Source: Fabrea salina (taxonomy: Eukaryota; Ciliophora; Heterotrichea; Heterotrichida; Fabreidae). Taken from it: a DNA stretch of 64,000 nucleotides. Made by a program: the position numbers and the translations under genes. The stretch spans positions 62,001 through 126,000 of the forward strand of contig JALIHJ010000033.1 in assembly GCA_022984795.1 (NCBI GenBank), given 5' to 3'. Shown here piece by piece: positions 10,701-17,927 of the stretch (positions are counted from its first letter, which is position 1; every line of letters starts with the position of its first letter). The notes beneath the pieces are model-generated. The model was given only the letters and a program-made list of their open reading frames with translations. It made no database searches and had not been told where the DNA came from.

Positions 10701-11613
10701 CTCCCTGGACTGAAGGACCCGACTTGCAACCACCTCCACAAATCCAATGGTCTATAGCATTTCCTTTGCATTGATTGTCATGCCTTCCATTGTAAATATT
10801 GGCCGCCACAGTAAAAGGCTCATCAGTCGCAGAGTTCCTAAAAAGAACCCTGTACAAAAGGCCCACAAACCCATCGGCATCACTTTTGCCTATTACCCAT
10901 TCAACAGGCGTTGAGTCAAACTGAAAGCTAAGCCAACAGTTTTCTATAGTGGTTGTGTTTTTTTGGCTGCCATCGATGAGCCCTTTCAAGGTGCAGGTAT
11001 TCTCATCAACTTGCTGCATCATAATGGTCACCTTTTCCCACTCAGAAGCTTGACCTTGAATACTTAAGTTCCCAGTCTGATAAGTTCCGTCTACAGTGCT
11101 GGTATACTTAGTCGTAAACAAGGTCCAGTTCCCTCCAGACCTGTCAACCTTATAATGGACTGCAGAGTCCACCATAGTTATAACCCTTCCATCCTTCGAA
11201 GGTTTTATCCAATAAATCAAAGCGTTACTGAGCCCAGGGAAGAACTCTTGACTCGACTTGTAAGAAGAATCCTTCGCAAAGTAGTAGCCCCTTTCTTCGG
11301 TAGGACTGGGATCCGTCCTATGAATTAATTCAACACCTGTAAGGTCTGTACTCTGGCTGAAGTCGTTGATAGTTTTGATTTGTATGTCAGTGTTTTCGTA
11401 GAATTTGACGTCAAAAACATCGTTGAGGGTGTCTGGACACACACAAGAAGATGTATTTTGGGTGCAACCGGTGGGGCATGCTTTCAAACAAACACCTTCA
11501 AGTAAGTAGTAGCCTGACCCACAATTAGTGCAGGGGCTTTCGTCTGGATCAAAGCAAAACGGATAAGCAAATCCAGCACCAAGTAAAGCTGCTAAAACAT
11601 AAATCACCATCAT
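4756..11613 (-). CDS. Giant Cys-rich/LamG-like multi-pass membrane protein
   Basis: About 2,285 aa. I place the start at the ATG at 11613, because the frame further upstream opens only with a non-ATG codon and 11613 gives a clear signal peptide (MMVIYVLAALLGAGFA). The ectodomain alternates furin/TNFR-like Cys-rich repeats with five LamG/concanavalin-like modules, each carrying an RGYYF or RGAYY motif. Modules 4 and 5 are recent duplicates. A C-terminal block after the last Cys-rich stretch has several hydrophobic helices (roughly residues 1950-2240) and an Asn-rich cytoplasmic tail. The membrane block is closely similar to that of the 42443-47220 protein (e.g. SNPLTP.LR.LF.GLD). It resembles in outline the TRP-like membrane regions of large protist surface proteins, but I cannot assign it firmly. 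Confidence 0.9.
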   Translation of the reverse strand: MMVIYVLAALLGAGFAYPFCFDPDESPCTNCGSGYYLLEGVCLKACPTGCTQNTSSCVCPDTLNDVFDVKFYENTDIQIKTINDFSQSTDLTGVELIHRTDPSPTEERGYYFAKDSSYKSSQEFFPGLSNALIYWIKPSKDGRVITMVDSAVHYKVDRSGGNWTLFTTKYTSTVDGTYQTGNLSIQGQASEWEKVTIMMQQVDENTCTLKGLIDGSQKNTTTIENCWLSFQFDSTPVEWVIGKSDADGFVGLLYRVLFRNSATDEPFTVAANIYNGRHDNQCKGNAIDHWICGGGCKSGPSVQGVCMLNCPFGFDCTSHMESLPTDPVLEENFDRSPCSYTYFQSGSDASTCFPSTNPQKDDVVPLKGRGAYYNYEKFLKSKDQVYLYNTFSIKLWIYHISGNILKKESDLVIDNSGMRLNVKNIYDTYSSIRIANSIASNTWTEIGFSCKFSFTTTLKSYKNGSAAGTKTTGNLVFRQVDLLHFFIGDFLGEGIVYNFKLWQNEVDLSGTTAGPPNTSGYSDCGSCTWNGIFTPCFTDTLNACVDGDQYICVADIPRCDICFDNCKTCSGSEYYQCTSCMAGFFLLEGFMCLKDCPDGFEANIEDRSCAMNSRLGLRFDFNKFSSSRFFFFFREAHRAYPSKLRGYYFVKDSFGTRAGFAIGPQFTLLGWVKLKEDGILLSKPAGQHILRFTSDKLQVNIKTESGETASLESTSSFKDTWAYFSVSGEILGDGKTKFLLKVGDTQEDEYTTSEATFFLDKKESSFNLALGNTGNSFVGFFWSIRIYNIHGMEAEGFSNTGCPSECSGFCPTELICPSDCELNQYIDGTGCSPCKAECTEGCVRPENCYLCADELCRLCTYFSSGSCSFCQLNAYFNGNNCECNLGYYKNETVKACHACTPGCDRCTSPLFTHCTQCSPTHFSIQGICHPFCPSGHCSTLDDFVFHLQPHAIQNIVTDTQSSIPVLTGNNNQFYPTPDSTDPIPAKDRGYYFTGTSYMQLPPYNSVTTPLLTLAPEFTIAMWINPLAPGGTLLSKQSSSSVNYLRLYLDNYSPKVSIRLFLTNSQVSHSTADPLTQDSWNFISVQTRIENDHYNIKVFSNSNFQDSTNLAQDWFKDLEDSFIFKIGDNNSGFTGFLWEVKVFNSEKDSSTLLSTTCSGCSECPLSGDCLPNCGIDSYWDGTNCVLCESVCSSKGCVRNDIQCNLCEDQQCLECSDYVGSCNTCIANASNPSDCECSPTFYWNESTETCDSCSKGCDACTSPLFTHCTQCSPTHFPIQGACYPFCPSGGCDPVDDFVFHLQPHAIQDIVTDTQSSIPVLTGNNNSFYPTPGVHDPIPAKDRGYYFDGSAYMQLAASPSLALAPEFTVTMWIRPTANSGTLITKQRDSSGVDTKFKVSLNSKQPQVDLDLTSTPHSSTDSVEEGWNFLAVGTHRNLAVPEFRVSAYLNTTQVISGTLRNDWLVDLENSYLFSIGAEHSDQTTFNNFYTGFLWEVRIYNSHRDPTTLLESSNCDSCSFCPIDNQDQCLPNCLITDFWNGNECVECDSECTDGCSRQNTCNLCKDSMCFICRGFEQGDCTQCKPNASGNPCLCNEGYGLDRLNLTCIECDSSLGRQVVDNKCYCADGYFNTDSAGIDCQPCTANCSFLDLDTVNCDAKHSFKSSSGDCVCEEGYFADQDTSECLRCYSTCETCSGPEHNNCLSCDGLYLYPDRTCGPCPDGTYLEDTECLECIELCETCISEYECTGCIEYASVNSNSTCSCNKGFTEFNSTCECLEGFIRDEVCTNFYSNLTCGKNNLLTLKFSEELVSPLAKESIAIQLQNKSIEYTYFLKKVNKTKYEIDLDFKTYFIAEGEVATLEFLSEVYSTSGFSLGIKQLETNLSKYDIYKPLFERGKATAQAAGAVGGSIGGISILINGNPADIWSMMNNIQLLSYLAMSSNPLTPTLRGLFEGLDVFQYASDLSSYLLKLVTGKDSKYYEDKYGITSEMFLFNAGVNIVIMFLILLSWPIVWLLSKIPRLQNRLKPILREYRYNVFIRYWVQCYMELSMACFIQVSSVPELETIGVVNFIVGLLVTLSIVATPFVLFGFCKKYRNWIVNLTDESNFYLSWGTLFYEFNCSSNFNPSLTYPVFMLRRMLLSMSLVLLGNFPYIQAGVNTALAIGYTVFLLKVSPYKERKTQLASASAEVVVSLVFLLVIYFLQTDFRGIEWLIEVSIICLAVGGIGFQSLVTISCFIYQKCCRKERAETNEVTEINSTQNHLFFQRRNQAKVAPEVLSPENNTLETINNK
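7649..8796 (-). repeat. Internal duplication, period 1056 nt (352 codons)
   Basis: A 90-nt stretch at 7649-7740 recurs almost base for base at 8705-8796. A second block at about 7798-7845 recurs at 8854-8901 with the same 1056-nt offset. The offset is a multiple of three, so a whole Cys-rich plus LamG unit was duplicated in frame. Some parts of the two copies have diverged strongly while others are nearly identical. Confidence 0.85.
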
Positions 11614-11827
11614 TGTATTGAATGGTTCTAGAGATTGTCTGAAGACATCGAGAAAAGCGTTCAATTAGAGTTTGGGACCATACCAGTGGTTGATTTAATT
11701 TAAGTTTATTCTACTCATAAGATTGGTTGCAAGAATTGGAATCTTTGGAATGCCACCATATACCAAAACTCCACAACTACACTGAGAATAGGGCGACACT
11801 TTGACAAACAACTCTTCTATTTACAAA

Positions 11828-12973
11828 CTAAACTAACTTAACAGAGTTCACGCTGTAAGTATAGTGTGAAAGTACTCTAGTCTGCTCTCCCGTTTCGAGG
11901 TTCCAGAGTCCAATTGAGCGGCCTCTCCCTCCTCCTACTAGGTACCTATCGTCACTTGACAAGTCAACTGAAAGCACTTCACTGGTATACCACTCCAAAG
12001 TTTGAATTTGGAGTCCACAAAAAAGACTCCACACCTTAATAGTTCTATCTGCACATCCAGAAACTACGAACTTATCGTCACTTGAAATGGCCAGTGAATT
12101 TACCTCAGCATCTTCTTCGAGCACTAAAGTTTGTTGGAGAGAAGCACGTTTCCACACCCTAATTGTGTTGTCTGCACTTCCAGACACGACAAACTTGGCT
12201 TTCCTAGAAAAGACCACTGATCTCACACTGCCAGTGTGTGCTCTAAAAGCTTTGCTTTTTCCAGAACTTAGGTTCCATACTCGAACATTTGTATCTGCAC
12301 TTGCAGATGCTGCAAACTTGGCTTTCTTAGAGATTGCTACTGACAAAACACTGTCAAGGTGCTTTTTCAAAACTTGAATTCGCTCTCCAGTAGTTAAACT
12401 CCATACTCCAATACTCCCATTGTAACTCCCGGAAACCAAAAACTTGTCCTTTCTATCAGTAGCTATTGAGGATATTCTACCAGGGTGACTTTCTATCGTT
12501 CTAACTTGCTCTCCTGTGTAGATATTCCACACTCGAATGATGTCATCTGATCCTCCAGAAACTATGAATTCTTTGTTGTGAGACACAGCTACAGATTTCA
12601 CTTGTGAGCTGCACTCTAGCACTCTAGTTACTCCGTTCTTCCAGATTTCGATGGTTTTATTGGAGCTTCCAGACACAATTACTGGTCTAGGAGAACTGGT
12701 GAGTCTGTTGTTGACGTCTAGTGTATGTATGAGTTTGATGAGTCTATGAACGTATTTTTTGGGTGGTTTGACAGCATCTACTTTCCTTTTGAAATTGTCT
12801 ATAGAAGCTTCATGGAAGTTGAATATTTCTTTTTTGAGTCCTTTAAGTTGAGCTAGTTGATGGGAAATTATTTTTTCCAAATTCGATATAGCAAGTTTGC
12901 CTTCCTGAATCACTTCTTGCTTTCTTAGGGAAATCATGCAAAGCATCGTATTCAGGATCAAAGTGTCTCCCAT
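11828..12973 (-). CDS. WD40 protein, short N-terminus lacking the CxC module
   Basis: A 381-aa protein. After a short helical N-terminus (MISLRKQEVIQEGK...) come seven WD40 repeats, typical units reading VVSGSADNTIRVWK. It is the last of four tandem paralogues. Its N-terminus aligns with its neighbours only from the 'GHS..' position onward, so it lacks the CxC-x11-H-x4-H module that the next three genes carry. The stop of the gene at 12989 lies 15 nt before this ATG. A propeller scaffold is inferred; the partner is unknown. Confidence 0.88.
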   Translation of the reverse strand: MGDTLILNTMLCMISLRKQEVIQEGKLAISNLEKIISHQLAQLKGLKKEIFNFHEASIDNFKRKVDAVKPPKKYVHRLIKLIHTLDVNNRLTSSPRPVIVSGSSNKTIEIWKNGVTRVLECSSQVKSVAVSHNKEFIVSGGSDDIIRVWNIYTGEQVRTIESHPGRISSIATDRKDKFLVSGSYNGSIGVWSLTTGERIQVLKKHLDSVLSVAISKKAKFAASASADTNVRVWNLSSGKSKAFRAHTGSVRSVVFSRKAKFVVSGSADNTIRVWKRASLQQTLVLEEDAEVNSLAISSDDKFVVSGCADRTIKVWSLFCGLQIQTLEWYTSEVLSVDLSSDDRYLVGGGRGRSIGLWNLETGEQTRVLSHYTYSVNSVKLV

Positions 12974-12988
12974 TTAAACTATATGAAA

Positions 12989-14266
12989 TTAAATTAAGCT
13001 AACTGAGCACACCCCACCACTACGGTTTTTGTGTTCCCAAACTTTTTCGCCTGTGAAAAGGTTCCAAAGGATAACTGAGTGATCCGAACCTCCTGAAACC
13101 AAGTACCTATTGTCGCTCGACAACTTAACTGAGTTCACTTTCAAAGTATGGCCTTTAAGTTCCTTGATCTTTTCTCCTGATTTAAAGCTCCAAATCGCAA
13201 TGGAACTTTCTGCGCTTCCAGAAACTAAAAAGTCTTCATTGCTTGAGATTGCCACTGAATAAAAAGAACTGCTTCCTTCAAGAACTTTAGTTTGCTCTCC
13301 AGTAGATATGCTCCAAACTCTGATTGTTTTATCACAACTTGCTGAAACCACAAACTCATCAGTACTTGAAACAGCTACTGACCTAATGTCACTGTTGTGT
13401 CCTCTGAATACCTGGGTCTTATGACCTGAAGCAAGACTCCATATAATGATTCTTTGATCTGAGCTTCCAGAAACGATGAACTCGTCTTCGCTAGAGATTG
13501 CTACAGACCAAACTGTATCGGTGTGTTCGCGCAAAACCAATACTTGCTTTTTTGAGGCAATGTTCCACACTCTGACTGTTTTGTCTTCACTTCCAGAAAC
13601 TACAAGTTCGTCGCTTTTGGAAATGTCTACTGAGTGCACTTTATCATCATGAATACCTAGTTCTTGGTTTTCTTTAGTACGCAGGTTCCAGATTCTAACT
13701 GTATGATCGTTGCTTCCAGAAACAAGGAAGTCTTTGCTGTGAGAAATAGCCACAGAGTTGACTGAATTGCTATGTTCATTTAGCACCATAGTTCGGTTCT
13801 TTACCCAGACCCTAATGGCTTTATCAGTGTTTCCAGATACAATAATAGGGTCTGCTGCTGCAATAGGTCCCTCAACACCTAGTTTTTGTATTAACTTATT
13901 GAGCCAGTTAAGTTTCCTTTTAGATGGTGCAACAGTAATTACCTCAGCTTTGATTCTACCAATCGTTTCTGTATCATCATCGCTATCATCGTAGAGTTCA
14001 GTCACTCTTTTCTGGAGTTGACTAAGCTTTGTAAATTGATTACTCATTATCTTCTTGAACTCTTGAATGATGGTTTCACTTGCATCCTTAGTTTGCTGTT
14101 CTTTTTTGGTAATCATATCCTTAATTTCGTCTAGCTTGACTCTTTTGGGAAGGGGACTAATGGAGTGGCCAAGCATAATGTGTCTGTTGAGCTGTATGGC
14201 AGAAACTAGTTCTTCGCAGCTACACTGAGCAACAGGCTTACGCTTCTGAGGAACAAAGTCTTCCAT
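12989..14266 (-). CDS. WD40 protein with N-terminal CxC..H..H module
   Basis: A 425-aa protein. It starts MEDFVPQKRKPVAQ, then the CSC-x11-H-IMLG-H module, a coiled coil (about 45-100) and seven WD40 repeats to the C-terminus (VCSVSLI). Each blade shows the S-V-A/D-I-S ... VSGS ... D.T.RVW pattern. The N-terminus, coiled coil and C-terminal end match the genes at 14278 and 15569, marking a tandem duplication. Only 11 nt separate it from the stop of the upstream gene. Confidence 0.9.
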   Translation of the reverse strand: MEDFVPQKRKPVAQCSCEELVSAIQLNRHIMLGHSISPLPKRVKLDEIKDMITKKEQQTKDASETIIQEFKKIMSNQFTKLSQLQKRVTELYDDSDDDTETIGRIKAEVITVAPSKRKLNWLNKLIQKLGVEGPIAAADPIIVSGNTDKAIRVWVKNRTMVLNEHSNSVNSVAISHSKDFLVSGSNDHTVRIWNLRTKENQELGIHDDKVHSVDISKSDELVVSGSEDKTVRVWNIASKKQVLVLREHTDTVWSVAISSEDEFIVSGSSDQRIIIWSLASGHKTQVFRGHNSDIRSVAVSSTDEFVVSASCDKTIRVWSISTGEQTKVLEGSSSFYSVAISSNEDFLVSGSAESSIAIWSFKSGEKIKELKGHTLKVNSVKLSSDNRYLVSGGSDHSVILWNLFTGEKVWEHKNRSGGVCSVSLI

Positions 14267-14277
14267 TTAACAAATGA

Positions 14278-15551
14278 TTAAATTAAGCTAACCGAACACA
14301 CATTTGCGCCGTGGCTTTTTAGTTTCTGAACTTTTTCGCCTGTGAAAAGGTTCCAAATGATAACTGACCAATCCAAGCTTCCAGAAACCAAGTACTTGCT
14401 GTCGCTTGACAACTTAACTGAGTTCACTTCTGAACTATGGCCTCTAAGAGTTCTAATCTTCTTGCCTGAAGATAGACTCCAGATAATAATGCTGTTTTCT
14501 CCACTTCCAGAAACTAAAAAGTCACCCCCATTTGAAATGTCCACTGAATAAACAGGGCTGCTATGCCCTCTCAACACTCTAGTCTGTTGCCCTGTGGCTA
14601 AGCACCAAACTATGATATTTTTATCATAGCTTCCAGAAACCACAAGCTCATCATTACTCGAAATAGCTACTGATTTAACACTACCACTGTGGCCCTTAAA
14701 TATCTGAATTCTTTCGCCTGAAGCAAGACTCCAAACCATAACTCTTTTGTCAGCACTTCCAGAAACGATGAACTCGTCTTCACTAGAGATTGCTACAGAC
14801 CAAACTCTATCAGTGTGGCCCCGCAAAACCATTGTTTCTTGCCCAGAGTTAACATTCCACACTCTAACTGTTTTGTCTTTACTTCCAGAAACCGCAAGTT
14901 CGTCGCTCTTGGAGATGGCCACTGAGTATACCCAGTCAGTGTGCCCCTCTAAGACTTGGTCCTGCTCATCTGTGGATAAGTTCCATATTCTAACTGTGTT
15001 ATCGTTGCTTCCAGACACAACAAAGTCTTTTTCATAAGAAACAGCCACAGAGTTGACTGAGTCAGTATGCCCTTTAAGCACTCTAGTTTCGTCATCTTTG
15101 CATACTCTGATGGTCTCATCAAGGCTTCCGGATATAACTCCTGGGTGAGCTGCTTTGATAGGTACTTCAAACCCTAGTTTTTGTACTAAGTCTCTGAGTT
15201 CGTTAAAGCTTTTCTTAGATGGGCCGACTGCATTTATTTTGTCTTTAAAAAGGTCAATAGCATTGTTGTCAGCATCGTAGAGGTCATCTGTTTTTTTCTG
15301 AGTGCTTTGAGTTTTTTGAGTTGGTTAGATATTATTTTGTTGACTTCTGAAACAATAGCTTCTTTTAAAGCATTGGTTTCTTCTTCCTTTTTAGAGATCA
15401 TACTCAGTATTTCCTCAACTCTCATCTTTTGAGGAAGTGGGTGAATTGAGTGGCCTTGCACAAGGTGCTTATTCACATCTATAGCACATATCAGTGCTCC
15501 GCAGCTGCACTGGGCAATAGGGCGGCGTTTTTGAGGACGAGACTCTTCCAT
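14278..15551 (-). CDS. WD40 paralogue with CxC..H..H module, one frame break at an A7 run
   Basis: The ATG at 15551 opens MEESRPQKRRPIAQ with CSC-x11-H-LVQG-H and a coiled coil. The frame is lost at 15291-15297 (seven T on the plus strand, seven A in the gene). Beyond it, another frame carries the expected linker (LYDADNNAIDLF...) and seven WD40 repeats down to VCSVSLI and TAA at 14278. One extra A in the run would align it with the paralogue at 12989. Sequencing or assembly error, a young pseudogene, or frameshifting are all possible. The WD40 part shows no further damage, which favours error or a recent change. Confidence 0.75.
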
Positions 15552-15568
15552 TTAAGCTTCAAATAAAT

Positions 15569-16831
15569 CTAAGTAACAATTAAACTAGCTGAAGTTACTT
15601 CTGCTTCAGAGAAATTTAACACTTGAATCTGCTTGTTAGTTTCAAGGTCCCAAACTCTAACTGAGTTGCCTGCAGAAACTAGGTACCTATTGTCGCTTGA
15701 CAGGTTGACTGAAAGCACTGGGCTATCATAATCTCTAAAAACCTGAGTTTGTTTTCCAGAAACTAATTTCCATACTACAACACTGCCATCCGCGCTTCCT
15801 GAAACAACAAACTCGTCATTGCTTGAAATAACTACTGAGTTGACCCAACCAGTATGGAAGTCAATGAGTTGAGTTTGTGTTTCAGAAGCAAGATTCCAAA
15901 CTCTAATTGTTCTGTCTTCACTTCCAGACACAATAAACTTATCTTGACTTGAAACAGCCACTGACTTAACACAGTCTTGATGTCCTTGAAAAACTTTAGT
16001 TTGCTCTCCAGAATCTAAACTCCACACCCAAATAGTTTTGTCCCTGCTTCCAGACACAACGAACTCGTCCTTCTTGGAAATAGCCACACACAAAACACTG
16101 CTTTCGTGGCCTTTAAACACCTGAGTTTCTTTTCTAGAGCGCAAACTCCACACCCGAACAGTTTTGTCTCTGCTTCCAGACACGATAAACTCATCCTTGC
16201 TTGAAATGGCCACAGACCTAATCCAGCCAGTGTGACCGTCTAGAACTAAGCTTTGAAGTCCTGTAAAAAGGTCCCAAACCCTGATTGTTTTGTCGTCGCT
16301 ACTGGAAACTAAAAACTTCTTGTCCTTGGAAACAGCTACTGACCTCACTCCGCCAATGTGGCCTCTGAGTACTTTGAGATGGCCGTCTTCCCAAACCTTA
16401 ACTGTGTTGTCATCAACTCCACAAATGATCTTGGTTTTGGAACTTTCTTTGTCAAGTTGCCGAACTAAGTTTTTGAGTTCTTGTAAGTGTTCTTCTGATC
16501 CCCATGTCCTGGCGATTTCTTGTTTGAACCAGTCAATGGTGGCTGGGTCGGCTTCGTAGAACTCACAGATTCTTTCTTCAAGACTCTTGAGCTCAGTAAG
16601 TTGGTAAGAGGTTATCTTTTCAACTTCTGACATGATAAATGCGCTCATGTTAATGATTTCTTGTTTCTTTTTGGAAATCATAGTGAGTGTTTCCTCTAGT
16701 TTTGTTGTTTCAAGGATGGGCGAAGTGGAGTGGCCTTCCGCAAGATGTTCAGCCAAAGAACTAGCAGTTAGTAAAGTTCCGCAGTCACAACGGGCAATAG
16801 CTCGGCGCTTTTGAGGAATAGAGTCCTCCAT
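15569..16831 (-). CDS. WD40 protein with N-terminal CxC..H..H module
   Basis: A 420-aa protein, the upstream-most of the four-gene tandem array. It starts MEDSIPQKRRAIAR, then CDC-x11-H-LAEG-H, a coiled coil (about 45-130) and seven WD40 repeats. Its end (SASLIVT) differs slightly from its neighbours. The ATG at 16831 faces the divergent gene starting at 16883, leaving 51 nt for both promoters. A repeat-scaffold function is inferred from family knowledge only. Confidence 0.9.
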   Translation of the reverse strand: MEDSIPQKRRAIARCDCGTLLTASSLAEHLAEGHSTSPILETTKLEETLTMISKKKQEIINMSAFIMSEVEKITSYQLTELKSLEERICEFYEADPATIDWFKQEIARTWGSEEHLQELKNLVRQLDKESSKTKIICGVDDNTVKVWEDGHLKVLRGHIGGVRSVAVSKDKKFLVSSSDDKTIRVWDLFTGLQSLVLDGHTGWIRSVAISSKDEFIVSGSRDKTVRVWSLRSRKETQVFKGHESSVLCVAISKKDEFVVSGSRDKTIWVWSLDSGEQTKVFQGHQDCVKSVAVSSQDKFIVSGSEDRTIRVWNLASETQTQLIDFHTGWVNSVVISSNDEFVVSGSADGSVVVWKLVSGKQTQVFRDYDSPVLSVNLSSDNRYLVSAGNSVRVWDLETNKQIQVLNFSEAEVTSASLIVT

Positions 16832-16882
16832 TTAATTGTGGGTTAAAGACTTGCATGCTATGAGGCCATTCATGCTTAGTAA

Positions 16883-17917
16883 ATGGAACCCGGGTTGATT
16901 GTCAGTGGAAGTGATGACGGGAGAATTATAGTTCGAAGAGTCTTCAGAAAAATATTGAATTTTCAAAGAGTAGGGAACCTCAGACACGTTCTGGAGGTGT
17001 TTAAATTCCTGAACTTCAAAGAGGTAGTTGGAGTTGCAAGGGTCAACAAGAAGTTCTATGAAGCTTCTTTCCACCCTGAAGCACCAAAGCCCCATCTCAT
17101 AGAAACCAAAGTTCTAGAAGGCCATAGTTCTGGAGTCTTATCAGTTGCTGTGTCTCCAAAAAAAAGGATACTAGTTTCTGGCAGTTGGGATTCTACCGTT
17201 AGAGTATGGAGTTTAGCTACTGGAGAAGAGATCAAAGAACTGCAGGGTCATCGTTGTGCAGTGTACTCTGTAGCTATCTCTAGCAGGGGTGAATTCTTAG
17301 TTTCAGGAAGTTATGACAACACACTTAGGGTATGGAGTTTAGCTTACCAAAAAGAAACTTTAGTGCTTGAAGGCCATAAAGACACTGTTAGTTCAGTAGC
17401 AATTTCAACCAAGGACTTATTCTTTGTCTCTGGTAGTTACGACTGTACAGTTAGAGTGTGGAGTATAACTGGTAAAGAACTTAGAGTCCTTAAAGGGCAT
17501 ACTGGCTACGTTAGGTCAGTGGCCATTCCTAAGAGCGACTCGTATGTTGTCTCAGGAAGTAGTGACTCCACTGTTAGGGTGTGGAGTCTAGCTTCTGGAG
17601 AAGCAATTAAAGTACTCCAAGGACATAAAGGAATTGTGTTTTCAGTTGCTATTTCAAGTGACGAGCAGTTTGTAGTATCAGGAAGTGCAGACAAAACTAT
17701 TAGAGTGTGGAGTCTTTCTTCTGGAGAAACTACTCAAGTTCTAGAAGGACACACTGGAGAAGTGCTTTCAGTCAATTTATTCAGTGACGACAAGCACTTG
17801 GTGTCTGGAAGTGGTTTTGGAGACAAGTCAGTGAGAGTTTGGAGCCTCTCTACAGGTAAACAAACTCGACTACTACAAGATCATACTGATGACGTATGGT
17901 CAGTTAAGATAATTTAA
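16883..17917 (+). CDS. F-box-like plus WD40 protein
   Basis: A 344-aa protein. Residues about 25-65 (HVLEVFKFLNFKEVVGVARVNKKFYEAS) look like an F-box. Seven WD40 repeats follow, beginning VLEGHSSGVLSVAVS, with highly regular blades. F-box/WD40 proteins usually act as substrate receptors of SCF ubiquitin ligases; whether this one binds Skp1 is inference. It lacks the CxC..H..H module of the divergent array next to it, yet its blades are very similar to theirs, suggesting shared origin or exchange. The next gene starts 10 nt after its stop. Confidence 0.85.
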   Translation: MEPGLIVSGSDDGRIIVRRVFRKILNFQRVGNLRHVLEVFKFLNFKEVVGVARVNKKFYEASFHPEAPKPHLIETKVLEGHSSGVLSVAVSPKKRILVSGSWDSTVRVWSLATGEEIKELQGHRCAVYSVAISSRGEFLVSGSYDNTLRVWSLAYQKETLVLEGHKDTVSSVAISTKDLFFVSGSYDCTVRVWSITGKELRVLKGHTGYVRSVAIPKSDSYVVSGSSDSTVRVWSLASGEAIKVLQGHKGIVFSVAISSDEQFVVSGSADKTIRVWSLSSGETTQVLEGHTGEVLSVNLFSDDKHLVSGSGFGDKSVRVWSLSTGKQTRLLQDHTDDVWSVKII

Positions 17918-17927
17918 CTAAAAATAA

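Noticed and set aside
11614-11664. Upstream start of the giant LamG gene at a non-ATG codon (also 27592-27624, 40338-40382)
   Set aside because: These extensions begin with TTG or GTG; ATGs just downstream give proper signal peptides or family N-termini.
16832-17095. 87-codon minus-strand frame upstream of the WD40 array
   Set aside because: It overlaps the start of the F-box/WD40 gene and has no domain or start context; it is a shadow.
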